Shown here: positions 8,985 to 17,665 of the stretch, piece after piece
Layout of the letters: every line of letters starts with the position of its first letter
Position numbering within the stretch: position 1 is the first letter of the stretch
DNA from: Sphingomicrobium sp.
GTDB lineage: Bacteria > Pseudomonadota > Alphaproteobacteria > Sphingomonadales > Sphingomonadaceae
Direction: 5' to 3'
Length of the DNA: 62,971 nt
Assembly: GCA_030447545.1 (NCBI GenBank)
Contig: JAUJOV010000010.1
Coordinates: 1 to 62,971 of the forward strand
Translations under genes and position numbers: made by a program
The notes under the pieces: generated by a model
Told to the model about the DNA's origin: nothing
The model's input: the letters and a program-made list of their open reading frames with translations, nothing else
Databases searched by the model: none

Positions 8985-9474
8985 CGAGCAGGTGGTGCAC
9001 GTCCTCGGCAACATCCATGATCGCGAACCGGGTCATCGTATCGAGCGAATCGAGCGGCACCTGCGGCCAGGGAAGCATCCCGGCGAGATAGAGTGGCCCC
9101 GGCTCCGCCACGGATGACCACATCACCCAGCCACTCAGCGGCAGGCCGAAGAAGGCGATGTAGAAGAGCATGTGCGTCATGTGCGCGATGGTCGTCTGCA
9201 TGCCCATCCGGTCGGCGTCGTTCTGCGGACCAGGCACCAGGATCCGCCAGACTCCCCGCAGAATCGCCAGGATCAGGATCGGCAAGCCTGCTGCGCTGTG
9301 CACCTGGTAGGCGTGGAGCTTGTCGCCGCCGGGCTCGAGAAAACCGGTGTAGAAGCCCCAGCCGAGCTGGAACAGGACGAGTGCGGCCATCAGCCAGTGG
9401 AAGACCACGCCGACCGGCGAATAACGGGCTTCCTCGGTATAGCTGCGCGCCCAGGTTCGAAGCTTCTCGATCAT
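8803..9474 (-). CDS. Cytochrome b561 family protein
   Basis: A membrane-bound b-type cytochrome of about 223 residues that normally passes electrons between the quinone pool and a periplasmic partner. Four transmembrane helices are visible. Likely heme ligands are His26 in VVFHWLMA, the His in HAYQVHSAAG, and His residues in EDVHHLLV and IPAHVAAALKHHFWDR. The ATG at 9474 overlaps the stop of the upstream CtaG-like gene as ATGA. The family usually ends shortly after the motif DVLRGMLP, whereas this reading frame runs about 30 residues further, into sequence opposite the diheme cytochrome c gene. It could be the quinol side of the short electron chain encoded here, but also resembles the Ni-hydrogenase-linked b-type cytochromes only in fold. 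Confidence 0.88.
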   Translation of the reverse strand: MIEKLRTWARSYTEEARYSPVGVVFHWLMAALVLFQLGWGFYTGFLEPGGDKLHAYQVHSAAGLPILILAILRGVWRILVPGPQNDADRMGMQTTIAHMTHMLFYIAFFGLPLSGWVMWSSVAEPGPLYLAGMLPWPQVPLDSLDTMTRFAIMDVAEDVHHLLVILLLLLIPAHVAAALKHHFWDRHDVLRGMLPEIPDWEDPRAGPEHKSRAPRFPMESEAG

Positions 9475-10204
9475 CGCGCGGCCATTCGGCTCTCCCCGCT
9501 GAGCCAGCGGCTCGCGATGACCAGCGCGGCTGCAAGATACAGGCCGGCCGCCGGCGCCCACATGACGAGGCCGGCAAGCTGCTGATCCTCGAGCGGCGTG
9601 AGGCCCCAGGGCAGAGTGGTTGCGAAATGCGGCGCGTACAGAGGCGTGCCGGCGAAGGTGATCAGCGCGCCAAGCAGCCCCATCTGGACCATGGTCGCAA
9701 GAAGCGCCGCCACTGCGGCCGGAGCGGACGCGCGGACAATCGCTATCCACAGTGCGACGGCGGAACCGAGCAGGCTCAGCTGCATCAGCCAGTAGACGCC
9801 GTCGCCCGACAGCGCAGCCGAGTAGAGGGACGGGGAGTGCCAGGCCCAGAAGATCAGCGCATGCACTGCGGCCCACAGCCCCACGCTGCCCCGGACGGAG
9901 CAGCGGCTCGCCGGCAGTGCAAGCACGAGCAAAGGCGCGGCCACGGCGGTCAGCAGTACATGGTGCACGACCCGCGCGCTGAACAGCGCGGAGGTCAGCG
10001 CGCAGAAGGGCGACACGAACAGCAGAACGAGCAGCACGAAGCCGGCTGCGAACCATTTGCGGCGCTCCGGCTCCAGGCGAGCCATCGACAGGTGCCAGCC
10101 GATCGCGAACGCAGCCAGCGCTGCAAGCAGCAGCGGATCGAAATTCCACCGTTGCAGCCAGTCGTGCGGAAGCGGAGCGGCGCCGCAATAGGGGGTCCAG
10201 ACAT
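9471..10204 (-). CDS. ctaG: CtaG-like cytochrome c oxidase assembly factor (probable 1-base loss)
   Basis: Integral membrane protein of the caa3_CtaG family, thought to help copper insertion or assembly of caa3-type oxidases. Six or more helices are visible; conserved features include the ARVVHHVLLTAVAAPLL helix, FWAWHSPSLYSAAL, and APHFATTLPWGLTPLEDQQLAGL near the C-terminus. The family N-terminus, with YCGAAPLPHDWLQRWNFDP, lies upstream of the longest ATG frame. It joins to an ATG at 10204 only if one base is added to the run of five G (plus strand) at 10191-10195, so I propose a homopolymer loss and place the start there. The stop overlaps the b561 start. Family identity agrees with the neighbouring caa3-type subunits. 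Confidence 0.85.
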
Positions 10205-10347
10205 GTCCGCTCGGGAGCGCCAGTTTACGATCCCCGTGGGCTGCTCAGGCGCTCCACAGCTGCGGTGACAGCCCCGAAACCCCTGCAAACTGCACAATTG
10301 AACCGCATCTGCACGCGCCTCTCTCGTCTTGCCTGCTCAGCGCCTTC

Positions 10348-11247
10348 CTAGTGAATGTCGGCTTTCGAACGATACTCGCCCAAGGTGCTGAGTTGCTGCG
10401 AGCGACATCCGGCCGCCTTCCACGCATTCCGCTGCTTGCGGAACGGCAGCGACAGCGAAGGCGCAAAGGCGATCTCGCTCGACCGGCGATAGGCCGGGAC
10501 ACCGATCGCGATCCGCGACTGCGGGACGTCAAGCCGGAAAGTCCCATGGAGACGGTCCCATATGCTCATTCCGCTGGACCAATTGGAATGGGTTTCCGAA
10601 TGCACCGCAGAATGATGGATGCCGTGCATTCGCGGCGTCGTGAGAAGCAGCGCCAGCACGCGCTCCAACCGCTCGGGCAGCCGCAGGTTGCTGTGGTGGA
10701 ACAGGATCGAGAGGAAGAAGAATGTCTGCCAGGCGACGAGCGCGCGCCGGGACGTGCCGATGACGAGCACCTGCAGCGCTCGATACGGTGTCGACATCGC
10801 CATGTCAGCGAAGTGAAAACGCAGCGCCGTCGTCGAGTCAAGGTCGAGGTCGGCATGGTGGACGAGGTGAAATCGCCACAGAATCTGCTCCCGTTTGCTC
10901 GCGACTTGCCACAGATAGAGCTGGTAATCCATTGCCAGCTCGGCGAGCAGAACACTCACAGGCGCGGAAAGCGGGAGCTTCTGGACAAGCCCGCGCCGCC
11001 GCCTGCCGGCGCGTTCGGCGAGCGCGTCCACCACCGGTCGTTCGACCACTGCGACTACAGCCATGCTGAGCGCGCCGAGCGCGAGATTTCTTAGCGTGCG
11101 CCGGGGTTCGGATTGAGTCGGTCGGCGCAGCGGACGCCGTTTCTCGAGCGCATAGACGGCTGCGGCAGCGCTCCCCAGCAACAGCGGCAGCAGGATGCCT
11201 GACCGCAGGGACCTGTGCGAAGCCAAGTTCCACGCCCGATCGGTCAA
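10348..11247 (-). CDS. Fatty acid hydroxylase / sterol desaturase family protein
   Basis: A membrane diiron enzyme of about 299 residues that would hydroxylate or desaturate a lipid using O2. The His clusters of the family are present: WRFHLVHHADLDLD, SILFHHSNLRLP, MHGIHHSAVHSETHSNW. Two to four hydrophobic helices surround them. The substrate cannot be predicted; relatives act on sterols, fatty acids, carotenoids or hopanoid-like lipids. It is on the same strand as the oxidase genes but separated by 143 bases from CtaG, so may have its own promoter. Confidence 0.85.
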   Translation of the reverse strand: MTDRAWNLASHRSLRSGILLPLLLGSAAAAVYALEKRRPLRRPTQSEPRRTLRNLALGALSMAVVAVVERPVVDALAERAGRRRRGLVQKLPLSAPVSVLLAELAMDYQLYLWQVASKREQILWRFHLVHHADLDLDSTTALRFHFADMAMSTPYRALQVLVIGTSRRALVAWQTFFFLSILFHHSNLRLPERLERVLALLLTTPRMHGIHHSAVHSETHSNWSSGMSIWDRLHGTFRLDVPQSRIAIGVPAYRRSSEIAFAPSLSLPFRKQRNAWKAAGCRSQQLSTLGEYRSKADIH

Positions 11248-11301
11248 GGACTGGCGAAGTGGAGCGCGTATCCGCTCAGCGACCGCCCGAGGCCGATCCG
11301 C

Positions 11302-11580
11302 TCAGAGTTTCGCAACGGCGACACGGCGCTCTTGTGGCGCTCGAACTCTGCGGGTCGTGGATCCGCGCGAAAAGATCATCACGACGACGAGGCTGAACGC
11401 GACCAGCGACAAGGCGAGCGGGAGGATTTCTCCGGCGGGCGGCATTGCCAGACTGAGGATCGACGAGCCGGCGCCTGCGCCCTCGCCCGCGGGAGCACTG
11501 CCGCCTGGAAGCGCCATGTCCTCGCACGCCTGCAGCAGGCTCAGGAGCTTGGTGAATGAGGCATCCAAGAGTGCAGGCAT
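11302..11580 (-). CDS. Small hypothetical single-span membrane protein
   Basis: A 92-residue protein of no recognised family. The ATG at 11580 is preceded by a good ribosome binding site (GAGGAGG, seven bases upstream). The N-terminal half has a Leu-rich amphipathic segment, the middle is rich in Gly/Ala/Ser/Pro, and a single hydrophobic helix spans about residues 48-70, followed by an Arg-rich tail. It is divergent from the hydrogenase operon, whose first gene starts 168 bases away, so this intergenic stretch must contain promoters for both. No function is proposed. Confidence 0.5.
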   Translation of the reverse strand: MPALLDASFTKLLSLLQACEDMALPGGSAPAGEGAGAGSSILSLAMPPAGEILPLALSLVAFSLVVVMIFSRGSTTRRVRAPQERRVAVAKL

Positions 11581-11747
11581 GTGCGTCCTCCTCGGGCAGG
11601 CTCCCGTATAGCCTAATGCGCCTCGCGAATGAACCGTGTGCGCGTCCCAGGAACGATGTTCGAGCGCAGGTCGTTCCAATCGAAGGCCGGGGGGGTGCGT
11701 TGCGCTCCGGTCACGGCTAATGTTGCGACAGGCAGGCCGAGGATTGG

Positions 11748-14018
11748 ATGCGCCAAAGATGCGTCATTGCAGTCGAAGGGATCGTGCAGGGCGTAGGCTT
11801 CCGGCCATTCGTGCACGGGCTGGCGGTCGAGCGCAATCTGGCCGGCCGCGTCTGGAACGACACCCAGGGCGTGCGAATCGAGCTCGAGGGCGAATCGGCT
11901 CAGATTGACGGGTTCCTGCGCGAGTTGCGCCACAGGCCGCCGCCGCTGGCCCAGATTTCCGACCTGCGGTCAGAGTTTTCAAAAGCGGTCGGCACCAAGA
12001 GCTTCGTCATCGACAGCAGCCGGGAGGGCGAACGTCGTGCTCCGCAGATCGCCGCTGATGCAGCGACCTGCAGCGAATGCCTGCGCGAGCTGTTCGACCC
12101 GGCGGACCGGCGTTACCTCTATCCGTTCCTGAACTGCACCCACTGCGGCCCCCGCATGACGATCGTCCAGGACGTGCCATACGACCGCTCGAAAACGACG
12201 ATGGCAGGCTTTCCGATGTGCGGGGCGTGCCGCGCCGAATATGAAGATCCCGCCGACCGGCGTTTTCATGCGCAACCGACTGCCTGTCCCGAATGCGGGC
12301 CGCGCCTGTCTATTCGCGGTTCGTCGTGGGAGGAAATGGACGGCGATCCGCTCGACCGCACTCTTCGCGCGTTGCGCGAGGGCAGGATCGTCGCCGTCAA
12401 GGGGCTCGGCGGTTATCATCTTGCCTGTGACGCCGAGAACGAGGAGGGGGTCGCGCGGCTGCGCATGCGCAAGCGCCGCGAGGCAAAGCCCTTTGCAATC
12501 ATGGTCACGGACCTGGACGTGGCCGGTGCCCTGTGCCGGCTCGGCCAAGTGGAGCGGCAAAGCCTGTCTTCGCCCCGCCGGCCGATCATGCTTCTGAAAC
12601 GGCGCGATGGGTGCAGGATCGCACCGTCGGTTGCGCCTGGCCAGCGAGAGCTTGGGCTGATGCTGCCCTACACTCCGCTGCATCACCTTCTCGCGCGCGG
12701 CTTCGGCAGTCCGATGGTCATGACGAGCGGCAACCGCAGCGATCAACCTACGCTTGCCGACGATGACGAAGCGCGGGAGGAGCTCTCCGGGGTCGCCGAC
12801 CTGTTCCTGACGCATGACCGGCCGATCGAGATCCGCTGCGACGACAGCGTCACCCGGATCACGCGCGGGGTCGAGGTTCCGCTTCGCCGGTCACGGGGGT
12901 TCGCGCCGCAGCCGTTGACGCTGCCGTTCGAAGCGAAACGCCCAATCCTTGCCACCGGCGGCGATCTCAAGGCGTGCTTCGGCCTTGTGCAGGGGCGGCA
13001 TGCCTTTCTCAGCCACCACATCGGCGACCTTGCCGAGCTCTCCACCTATCGCGACTTCGGCAAGGCCGTCGCGCATTACCAGCGCCTGTTCGGGATCGAA
13101 CCGGAGATTGTCGCGCACGATATGCACCCCGGCTATCATTCCACCGACTTCGCGGAGAGCCTGGACGGGGTCGGGCGGATCGCAGTCCAGCACCATCATG
13201 CGCACATCGCCGCCTGCATGGCCGACAACGGCGTTGCCGGGCCGGTGATCGGCGTTGCGTTCGACGGGACCGGCTATGGTCTCGACGGCAGCATCTGGGG
13301 CGGCGAGTTCCTGGTTGCGGACTATTCGGCGTTCGAGCGGATTGGCTATTTGCGCCCGGTCCTGCTTCCGGGCGGTGATCGGGCGGTGCGGCAGCCGTGG
13401 CGTTCGGCTGCGGCTCATCTCCATACGGCATCCCTGCTGGAAGCAGGCGAAGAATTATTCGCCGGACGGGTCGCCGGAGCCGAATGGCGTCTGGTTGCGC
13501 AAATGCTGCAGCGCAAAGTCGGCTGCGTCGAAACGTCCAGCATGGGCCGCCTGTTCGACGCCGTTGCCGCGCTGCTCGGGCTGGCCGACGAGGCGCTGTT
13601 CGAGGCACAGGCTGCGATGGCCCTCGAAGCGGCGGCGGATGAGCGGGAAAACGGCTCCTCTCGGATTCGCGTGATCGAGCAGAACGGCGCGATTCTGTGG
13701 GACGCACGCACGATCATCAAAAGCGTGCTTGAGGATCGTCGCCACGGCGATGCGACGCCGCTGATCGCCGCGCGCTTCCATAACAGCATCGCCGAAGCGA
13801 TCGTGACGGTGTGCCGCCTTGCGCGCCGCCGCCATGACATCGGCACGATTGCGCTAAGCGGCGGCACTTTCCAGAACGCCATGCTTGCCGACAGGACGGC
13901 CGAACGGCTTTCAGAGGATGGATTTTCGGTCCTCCTCCACCGCCAGGTGCCGTGCAACGATGGCGGTCTGTGCCTGGGGCAAGCGGCGGTTGCCGCTCAT
14001 GCGCTGACGGAGGACTAG
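11748..14018 (+). CDS. hypF: Carbamoyltransferase HypF
   Basis: First enzyme of cyanide-ligand synthesis for the [NiFe] centre: it uses carbamoyl phosphate and ATP to make a carbamoyl-adenylate and passes the carbamoyl group to HypE. Domains in order: acylphosphatase-like (residues 1-90, with VEGIVQGVGFRPFVHG); two zinc-finger segments (CSECLREL...CTHCGPR and CGACRAEY...CPECGPR, about 105-185); a YrdC-like domain (about 200-380); and a Kae1-like domain with HHHAHIAACMADN and AFDGTGYGLDGSIWGGE. Full length at 756 residues with no missing motif. It opens the hydrogenase operon; the next gene begins two bases after its stop. Unlike the genes further right it carries no frameshift. Confidence 0.97.
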   Translation: MRQRCVIAVEGIVQGVGFRPFVHGLAVERNLAGRVWNDTQGVRIELEGESAQIDGFLRELRHRPPPLAQISDLRSEFSKAVGTKSFVIDSSREGERRAPQIAADAATCSECLRELFDPADRRYLYPFLNCTHCGPRMTIVQDVPYDRSKTTMAGFPMCGACRAEYEDPADRRFHAQPTACPECGPRLSIRGSSWEEMDGDPLDRTLRALREGRIVAVKGLGGYHLACDAENEEGVARLRMRKRREAKPFAIMVTDLDVAGALCRLGQVERQSLSSPRRPIMLLKRRDGCRIAPSVAPGQRELGLMLPYTPLHHLLARGFGSPMVMTSGNRSDQPTLADDDEAREELSGVADLFLTHDRPIEIRCDDSVTRITRGVEVPLRRSRGFAPQPLTLPFEAKRPILATGGDLKACFGLVQGRHAFLSHHIGDLAELSTYRDFGKAVAHYQRLFGIEPEIVAHDMHPGYHSTDFAESLDGVGRIAVQHHHAHIAACMADNGVAGPVIGVAFDGTGYGLDGSIWGGEFLVADYSAFERIGYLRPVLLPGGDRAVRQPWRSAAAHLHTASLLEAGEELFAGRVAGAEWRLVAQMLQRKVGCVETSSMGRLFDAVAALLGLADEALFEAQAAMALEAAADERENGSSRIRVIEQNGAILWDARTIIKSVLEDRRHGDATPLIAARFHNSIAEAIVTVCRLARRRHDIGTIALSGGTFQNAMLADRTAERLSEDGFSVLLHRQVPCNDGGLCLGQAAVAAHALTED

Positions 14019-14020
14019 GC

Positions 14021-14284
14021 ATGTGCCTCGCCGTTCCCGGCCAGATCGTCGCCTTCGTCAGCGATGACAGGCAGCTGGCGAAAGTCGACGTTTCCGGGGT
14101 TCGCCGGACCATCAACGTCGCGCTGCTTTTGCCCGAAGGACTGGAGGTGGGCGACTGGGTGCTGATCCATGTCGGCTTCGCGATGAGCCGAATCGACGAA
14201 GAGGAAGCCCAGCGACAGCTTGACTGGCTTTCGCAGCTGGGCAGCGACGAATTGGCCGAGTTCCGTGAGGTCGATCCGGGATGA
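14021..14284 (+). CDS. hypC: Hydrogenase maturation chaperone HypC
   Basis: Small chaperone (87 residues) that works with HypD to carry the Fe(CN)2CO unit and deliver it to the large-subunit precursor. The essential N-terminal MCLAVPGQI is intact, with Cys2 as the iron/HypD contact, followed by the usual beta-barrel region ending in GDWVLIHVGFAMSRIDEEEA. Length is standard. It is separated by two bases from hypF and overlaps the following SIS-domain gene as ATGA, so it is part of a tightly coupled operon. Confidence 0.96.
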   Translation: MCLAVPGQIVAFVSDDRQLAKVDVSGVRRTINVALLLPEGLEVGDWVLIHVGFAMSRIDEEEAQRQLDWLSQLGSDELAEFREVDPG

Positions 14285-14814
14285 GCGCGGCGCTGCTGGA
14301 GCTTGGTCGATGCCGCGTGGAGCGCGTGGCGGCCGCTAACGAGCGATTTTTCGACGATTTCGTGGATACGCTCGTCGCCGCCTCGAGAGACATGGCACAG
14401 CGCTTTCGCGACGGAGGCCGCCTGTTCGTCCACGGCAGCGGGGCTTCGGCCACGGACGCGAACCACGTTGCGGTGGAATTCCTCCATCCAGTGATCGTGG
14501 GCCAGCCGGCGCTCCCGGCGATCGCCGTCAGTGACAATGGCGCCCCTGCGCTCGCGGGTGCCCTGCGAAGTCACGACATCCTTTTGCAGATCGACTGCGG
14601 GGACAGCGGCGAACTGCTCGCGACCGGAGGCAAGTCTGAAATTCTCACGATCCGGCTGAGCGGCGCCGATGCAATCACGACGTCGAACCATCCAGATCAT
14701 TTGCTGATTGTCCCTGACGAAGACCCGACGATCGTACAGGAAGTGCAGGAGACGGCCTGCCACGTGCTCCATGAGCTTACCCACCTGTTCCTGAAGTCGG
14801 AGCTCCGCGCATGA
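14281..14814 (+). CDS. SIS-domain protein A (degenerate phosphoheptose-isomerase-like)
   Basis: A 177-residue sugar-isomerase-fold protein related to GmhA/DiaA. The phosphosugar-binding loop, GNGGSAxDAxH in canonical members, reads GSGASATDANH at residues 52-62. The segment after it, VAVEFLHP, keeps a Glu near the catalytic position, and the C-terminal EVQETACHVLHELTH keeps the helix with the conserved His. The middle of the domain is shortened compared with GmhA (about 190-195 residues). It starts inside the stop of hypC and ends inside the start of a second SIS gene (ATGA in both cases). Its position between hypC and hypD, rather than in a lipopolysaccharide locus, argues for a role with the hydrogenase, but none is established to my knowledge. 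A DnaA-interacting DiaA-like role is unlikely in this context. Confidence 0.8.
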   Translation: MSAALLELGRCRVERVAAANERFFDDFVDTLVAASRDMAQRFRDGGRLFVHGSGASATDANHVAVEFLHPVIVGQPALPAIAVSDNGAPALAGALRSHDILLQIDCGDSGELLATGGKSEILTIRLSGADAITTSNHPDHLLIVPDEDPTIVQEVQETACHVLHELTHLFLKSELRA

Positions 14815-15455
14815 GCGGCCTTGCCGACCTTTATCCGTTCCTCGATTCGAGCCGAGCCGATGCAGATGCAACGCTGCTGGATGCGCGCCGCTCCGCCTTG
14901 CAGAAAGCCGACGACATCGCTGCGCTTCGGATGGCGGTGTGGGAGCGCCACGCAGACGATCTCGTGACAGCCGCGAGGTTGCTCGCCCGCAGCTTCCGCG
15001 CCGGCGGCAAGGTCCTCGCCTTCGGCAATGGCGGAAGCGCCACAGACGGGCGCGATCTCGTCATCGACCTGGCGTCGGGGCCCCACCCACTCCCCGCAAT
15101 CGATCTCACGCAGGATTATGCCATGGTCACGGCCGTCGCCAACGACGTCGGCTTCGACAAGATCTTCTCACGTCAGATCATCGCGCATGGGATGGCGGGC
15201 GACGTCGCCGTCGGATTTTCGACCAGCGGCGAGAGCAGGAACGTGAACGAAGCGTTCGCCCAGGCACGGCGCCAGGGGCTCAGGACGATCGGCTTCTCCG
15301 GGAATCAGGGTGGACGAATGGCCGAGCCCGGCTTTGTCGATGTGCTGATCGTTGCTCCCTCACCACACAACACGCGCGTGCAGGAGGCGCAGGCGACGGC
15401 ATGCCACACCATGTTGGCGATGCTGCGCGCGCTGCTCTGCGGGGACGCCGAATGA
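14811..15455 (+). CDS. SIS-domain protein B (phosphoheptose-isomerase-like)
   Basis: A 214-residue SIS-fold protein with a better preserved sugar-phosphate loop than its neighbour: GNGGSATDGRDLVIDLASG, followed by AVGFSTSGESRNVNEAF, the second phosphate-binding loop, and a C-terminal RVQEAQATACHTMLAML helix. An N-terminal helical extension of about 40 residues precedes the domain. The Glu used as base by GmhA is replaced by Asp or Leu in the aligned segment, so isomerase activity is doubtful. It overlaps both neighbours by ATGA, forming the order hypC, SIS-A, SIS-B, hypD. The two proteins probably arose by duplication and could form a heteromer, since SIS proteins work as dimers or tetramers with shared sites. 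Confidence 0.83.
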   Translation: MSGLADLYPFLDSSRADADATLLDARRSALQKADDIAALRMAVWERHADDLVTAARLLARSFRAGGKVLAFGNGGSATDGRDLVIDLASGPHPLPAIDLTQDYAMVTAVANDVGFDKIFSRQIIAHGMAGDVAVGFSTSGESRNVNEAFAQARRQGLRTIGFSGNQGGRMAEPGFVDVLIVAPSPHNTRVQEAQATACHTMLAMLRALLCGDAE

Positions 15456-16567
15456 AATTCGTCGACGAATATCGGGATTCGGATCTCGCCCACAGGATCG
15501 TCGAAGAAGTCGACCGACTCGCCGCCGGCAAGCCTTACAAGCTGATGGAGGTGTGCGGCGGCCACACCCATACGATCTACCGCCACGGCATTCAGCAACT
15601 CCTGCCCGGCAACATCGAGCTGGTGCACGGGCCTGGATGCCCCGTCTGCGTGATTCCGATGGGCCGCCTTGACGATGCCATAGCGATTGCCCGCAACCCG
15701 GGCGTGATCCTTGCGACCTTCGGCGACATGCTGCGGGTGCCCGGCGGCAGCGGCAGCCTCCTCGACGCGCGGGCGCAAGGCGCGGATGTGCGGATCGTCT
15801 ATTCGCCGCTCGATGCTCTGAAGCTGGCAAGCAGCAACCCGCATCGCGAAGTGGTGTTCCTGGCGATCGGTTTCGAAACGACCGCGCCGTCCACCGCGCT
15901 GACGCTGCTTCAGGCGAGGCAGGCCGATGTCCCGAACTTCTCGGTCTTCTGCAACCACGTCACGATCCTGCCGGCTCTCAAGGCGATCCTCGATTCTCCC
16001 GACATGCGGCTGCAGGGCTTCATCGGACCGGGTCATGTGTCGACCGTGATCGGCACGGATCCCTACAGCTGGATTCCGGAACGCTACGGGCTGCCCATCG
16101 TCATTTCAGGCTTCGAGCCGACCGACCTCCTTCAATCGGTGCTGATGCTTGTGCAGCAGCTGAGCGAGGGGCGTTGCGCGGTCGAAAATCAATATGGGCG
16201 CGTGGTGCGTGCAGGCGGCAATGCGCCGGCGATCGACGCCATAAGAAAGACGATGCGGGTGCGGCCGCAATTCGAATGGCGCGGTCTGGGGTTCATCCCG
16301 GCCAGCGCCTTCTCTCTTCGGGCGGAGTTCGCCCGGTGGGATGCCGAAGAGCGCTACGCCGTCCCCGGCCACCGGGTAGCGGACCCGCGCGCCTGTCAAT
16401 GCGGCGAAGTGCTGAAGGGCGTGATCAAGCCGTGGGAATGCCGCGTGTTCGGAACCGCCTGCACCCCCGAGCGTCCGATCGGAACGTGCATGGTGTCCTC
16501 GGAAGGCGCCTGCGCGGCCTATTACAACTACGGCCGCCATGCGCTCAAGGCGGAGGCGGTTTCGTGA
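15452..16567 (+). CDS. hypD: Hydrogenase maturation protein HypD
   Basis: Iron-sulfur scaffold (371 residues) on which, with HypC, the Fe(CN)2CO group is built. Signature motifs are all present: EVCGGHTHTIYRHG, HGPGCPVCVIP, FLAIGFETTAPS, and a C-terminal [4Fe-4S] region with CQCGEVLKGVIKPWEC, FGTACTPERPIGTC and EGACAAYY. The ATG at 15452 overlaps the SIS-B stop; the longer upstream reading frame has no family resemblance. The gene ends in a GTGA overlap with hypE. Confidence 0.97.
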   Translation: MKFVDEYRDSDLAHRIVEEVDRLAAGKPYKLMEVCGGHTHTIYRHGIQQLLPGNIELVHGPGCPVCVIPMGRLDDAIAIARNPGVILATFGDMLRVPGGSGSLLDARAQGADVRIVYSPLDALKLASSNPHREVVFLAIGFETTAPSTALTLLQARQADVPNFSVFCNHVTILPALKAILDSPDMRLQGFIGPGHVSTVIGTDPYSWIPERYGLPIVISGFEPTDLLQSVLMLVQQLSEGRCAVENQYGRVVRAGGNAPAIDAIRKTMRVRPQFEWRGLGFIPASAFSLRAEFARWDAEERYAVPGHRVADPRACQCGEVLKGVIKPWECRVFGTACTPERPIGTCMVSSEGACAAYYNYGRHALKAEAVS

Positions 16568-17655
16568 GTGGAGTCGAGCGGCTCGGCGAGCAGCTCGAGC
16601 GGATCGAGCGTGTGAGGAAAAGCCGCCGCGGCCGCTTCTACCTGCGCGACGACTTCATCACCATGAGCCATGGGTCGGGCGGCAAGGCGACGCACAACCT
16701 CGTCGAGGGGGTCTTCGCCACGGCGTTCTCCAACCCCGTGCTCGATCGGATGGACGATTCCGCGCTCCTCCAACTGTCGGGAGCGCGCCTCGCCTTTACC
16801 ACAGACAGCTACGTCGTTCGTCCGCTGTTCTTCCCCGGCGGAGATATCGGCCGCCTGGCCGTGCATGGCACCGTCAACGATCTTGCAGTCGCGGGTGCAG
16901 TGCCACTCTACCTGTCGGTCGGTGTCGTGCTCGAGGAAGGGTTCGCCGTGGCCGAGTTGCGGCGCATCGTCGAGTCGATGAAATCGGCCGCCGAGGAAGC
17001 CGCCGTGTCAATCGTCACCGGCGACACCAAGGTGGTGGAACGCGGCAAGGCGGATGGGGTTTACATCAATACCGCCGGCATTGGGCTGGTCCGCCCCGAC
17101 GCATCGGTATCGGCGGGGAACGCAAGGCCGAAAGACCAGATACTGATCTCCGGTCGCATCGCCGAACATGGAGTGGCGATCATGATGGCGCGCAACGATC
17201 TCGACCTGGAGACGCAAGTCGAAAGCGACACGGGACCGGTGCACGAGCTTGCGGCGGCGCTGATCGATCGGCTCGGGAGCGACGTGCGAACGCTCAAGGA
17301 CCCGACGCGCGGCGGCGTTGCAACAGCGCTCAACGAGATCGCGCTCCAGTCGCAGGTAGGGCTCGTCATTGACGAGCAGCGGGTGCCGATCCGCCCCGAC
17401 GTGCGCGGCGCCTGCGAGCTGCTCGGAATCGACCCGCTCCACATGGCCAATGAAGGCAAGCTGCTGGCGGTGGTTGCCGCCGGGCGCGGCGATAACGCGC
17501 TCGACGCTCTTCGCGGTCATCCTCTCGGCCTTGACGCTGCAATCATCGGCGAAGTCCGAACCGAGCCCGAGGGTCTGGTGGCGAGCCGCACGGCGGTGGG
17601 CGGCGAGCGGATCCTCGACATGCTGGTTGGAGACGCGTTGCCCCGAATTTGCTAA
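16564..17655 (+). CDS. hypE: Carbamoyl-dehydratase HypE
   Basis: Converts the carbamoyl group received from HypF into thiocyanate on its C-terminal cysteine and donates cyanide to HypC-HypD. 363 residues, PurM/ThiL-like fold. Visible: ITMSHGSGGKATHNLVE near the N-terminus, DDSALLQL and TTDSYVVRPLFFPGGDIG for ATP binding, GTVNDLAVAGA, TGDTKVVERGKADG, and the required terminal sequence PRIC with Cys as the last residue. GTG start at 16564 overlaps the hypD stop. The upstream frame extension is a shadow of hypD. The small-subunit gene begins 10 bases after its stop. Confidence 0.97.
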   Translation: MSGVERLGEQLERIERVRKSRRGRFYLRDDFITMSHGSGGKATHNLVEGVFATAFSNPVLDRMDDSALLQLSGARLAFTTDSYVVRPLFFPGGDIGRLAVHGTVNDLAVAGAVPLYLSVGVVLEEGFAVAELRRIVESMKSAAEEAAVSIVTGDTKVVERGKADGVYINTAGIGLVRPDASVSAGNARPKDQILISGRIAEHGVAIMMARNDLDLETQVESDTGPVHELAAALIDRLGSDVRTLKDPTRGGVATALNEIALQSQVGLVIDEQRVPIRPDVRGACELLGIDPLHMANEGKLLAVVAAGRGDNALDALRGHPLGLDAAIIGEVRTEPEGLVASRTAVGGERILDMLVGDALPRIC

Positions 17656-17665
17656 GGATTGTTCG

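Noticed and set aside
11581-11747. Possible sigma-54 promoter before hypF (GGTCACGGCTAATGTTGC)
   Set aside because: The GG and GC doublets are 14 bases apart instead of the required 10, so the -24/-12 pattern is not met.
17369-17665. In-frame upstream extension of the hydrogenase small subunit
   Set aside because: Overlaps hypE, which is complete to its terminal PRIC; the ATG at 17666 has a ribosome binding site and the right spacing.
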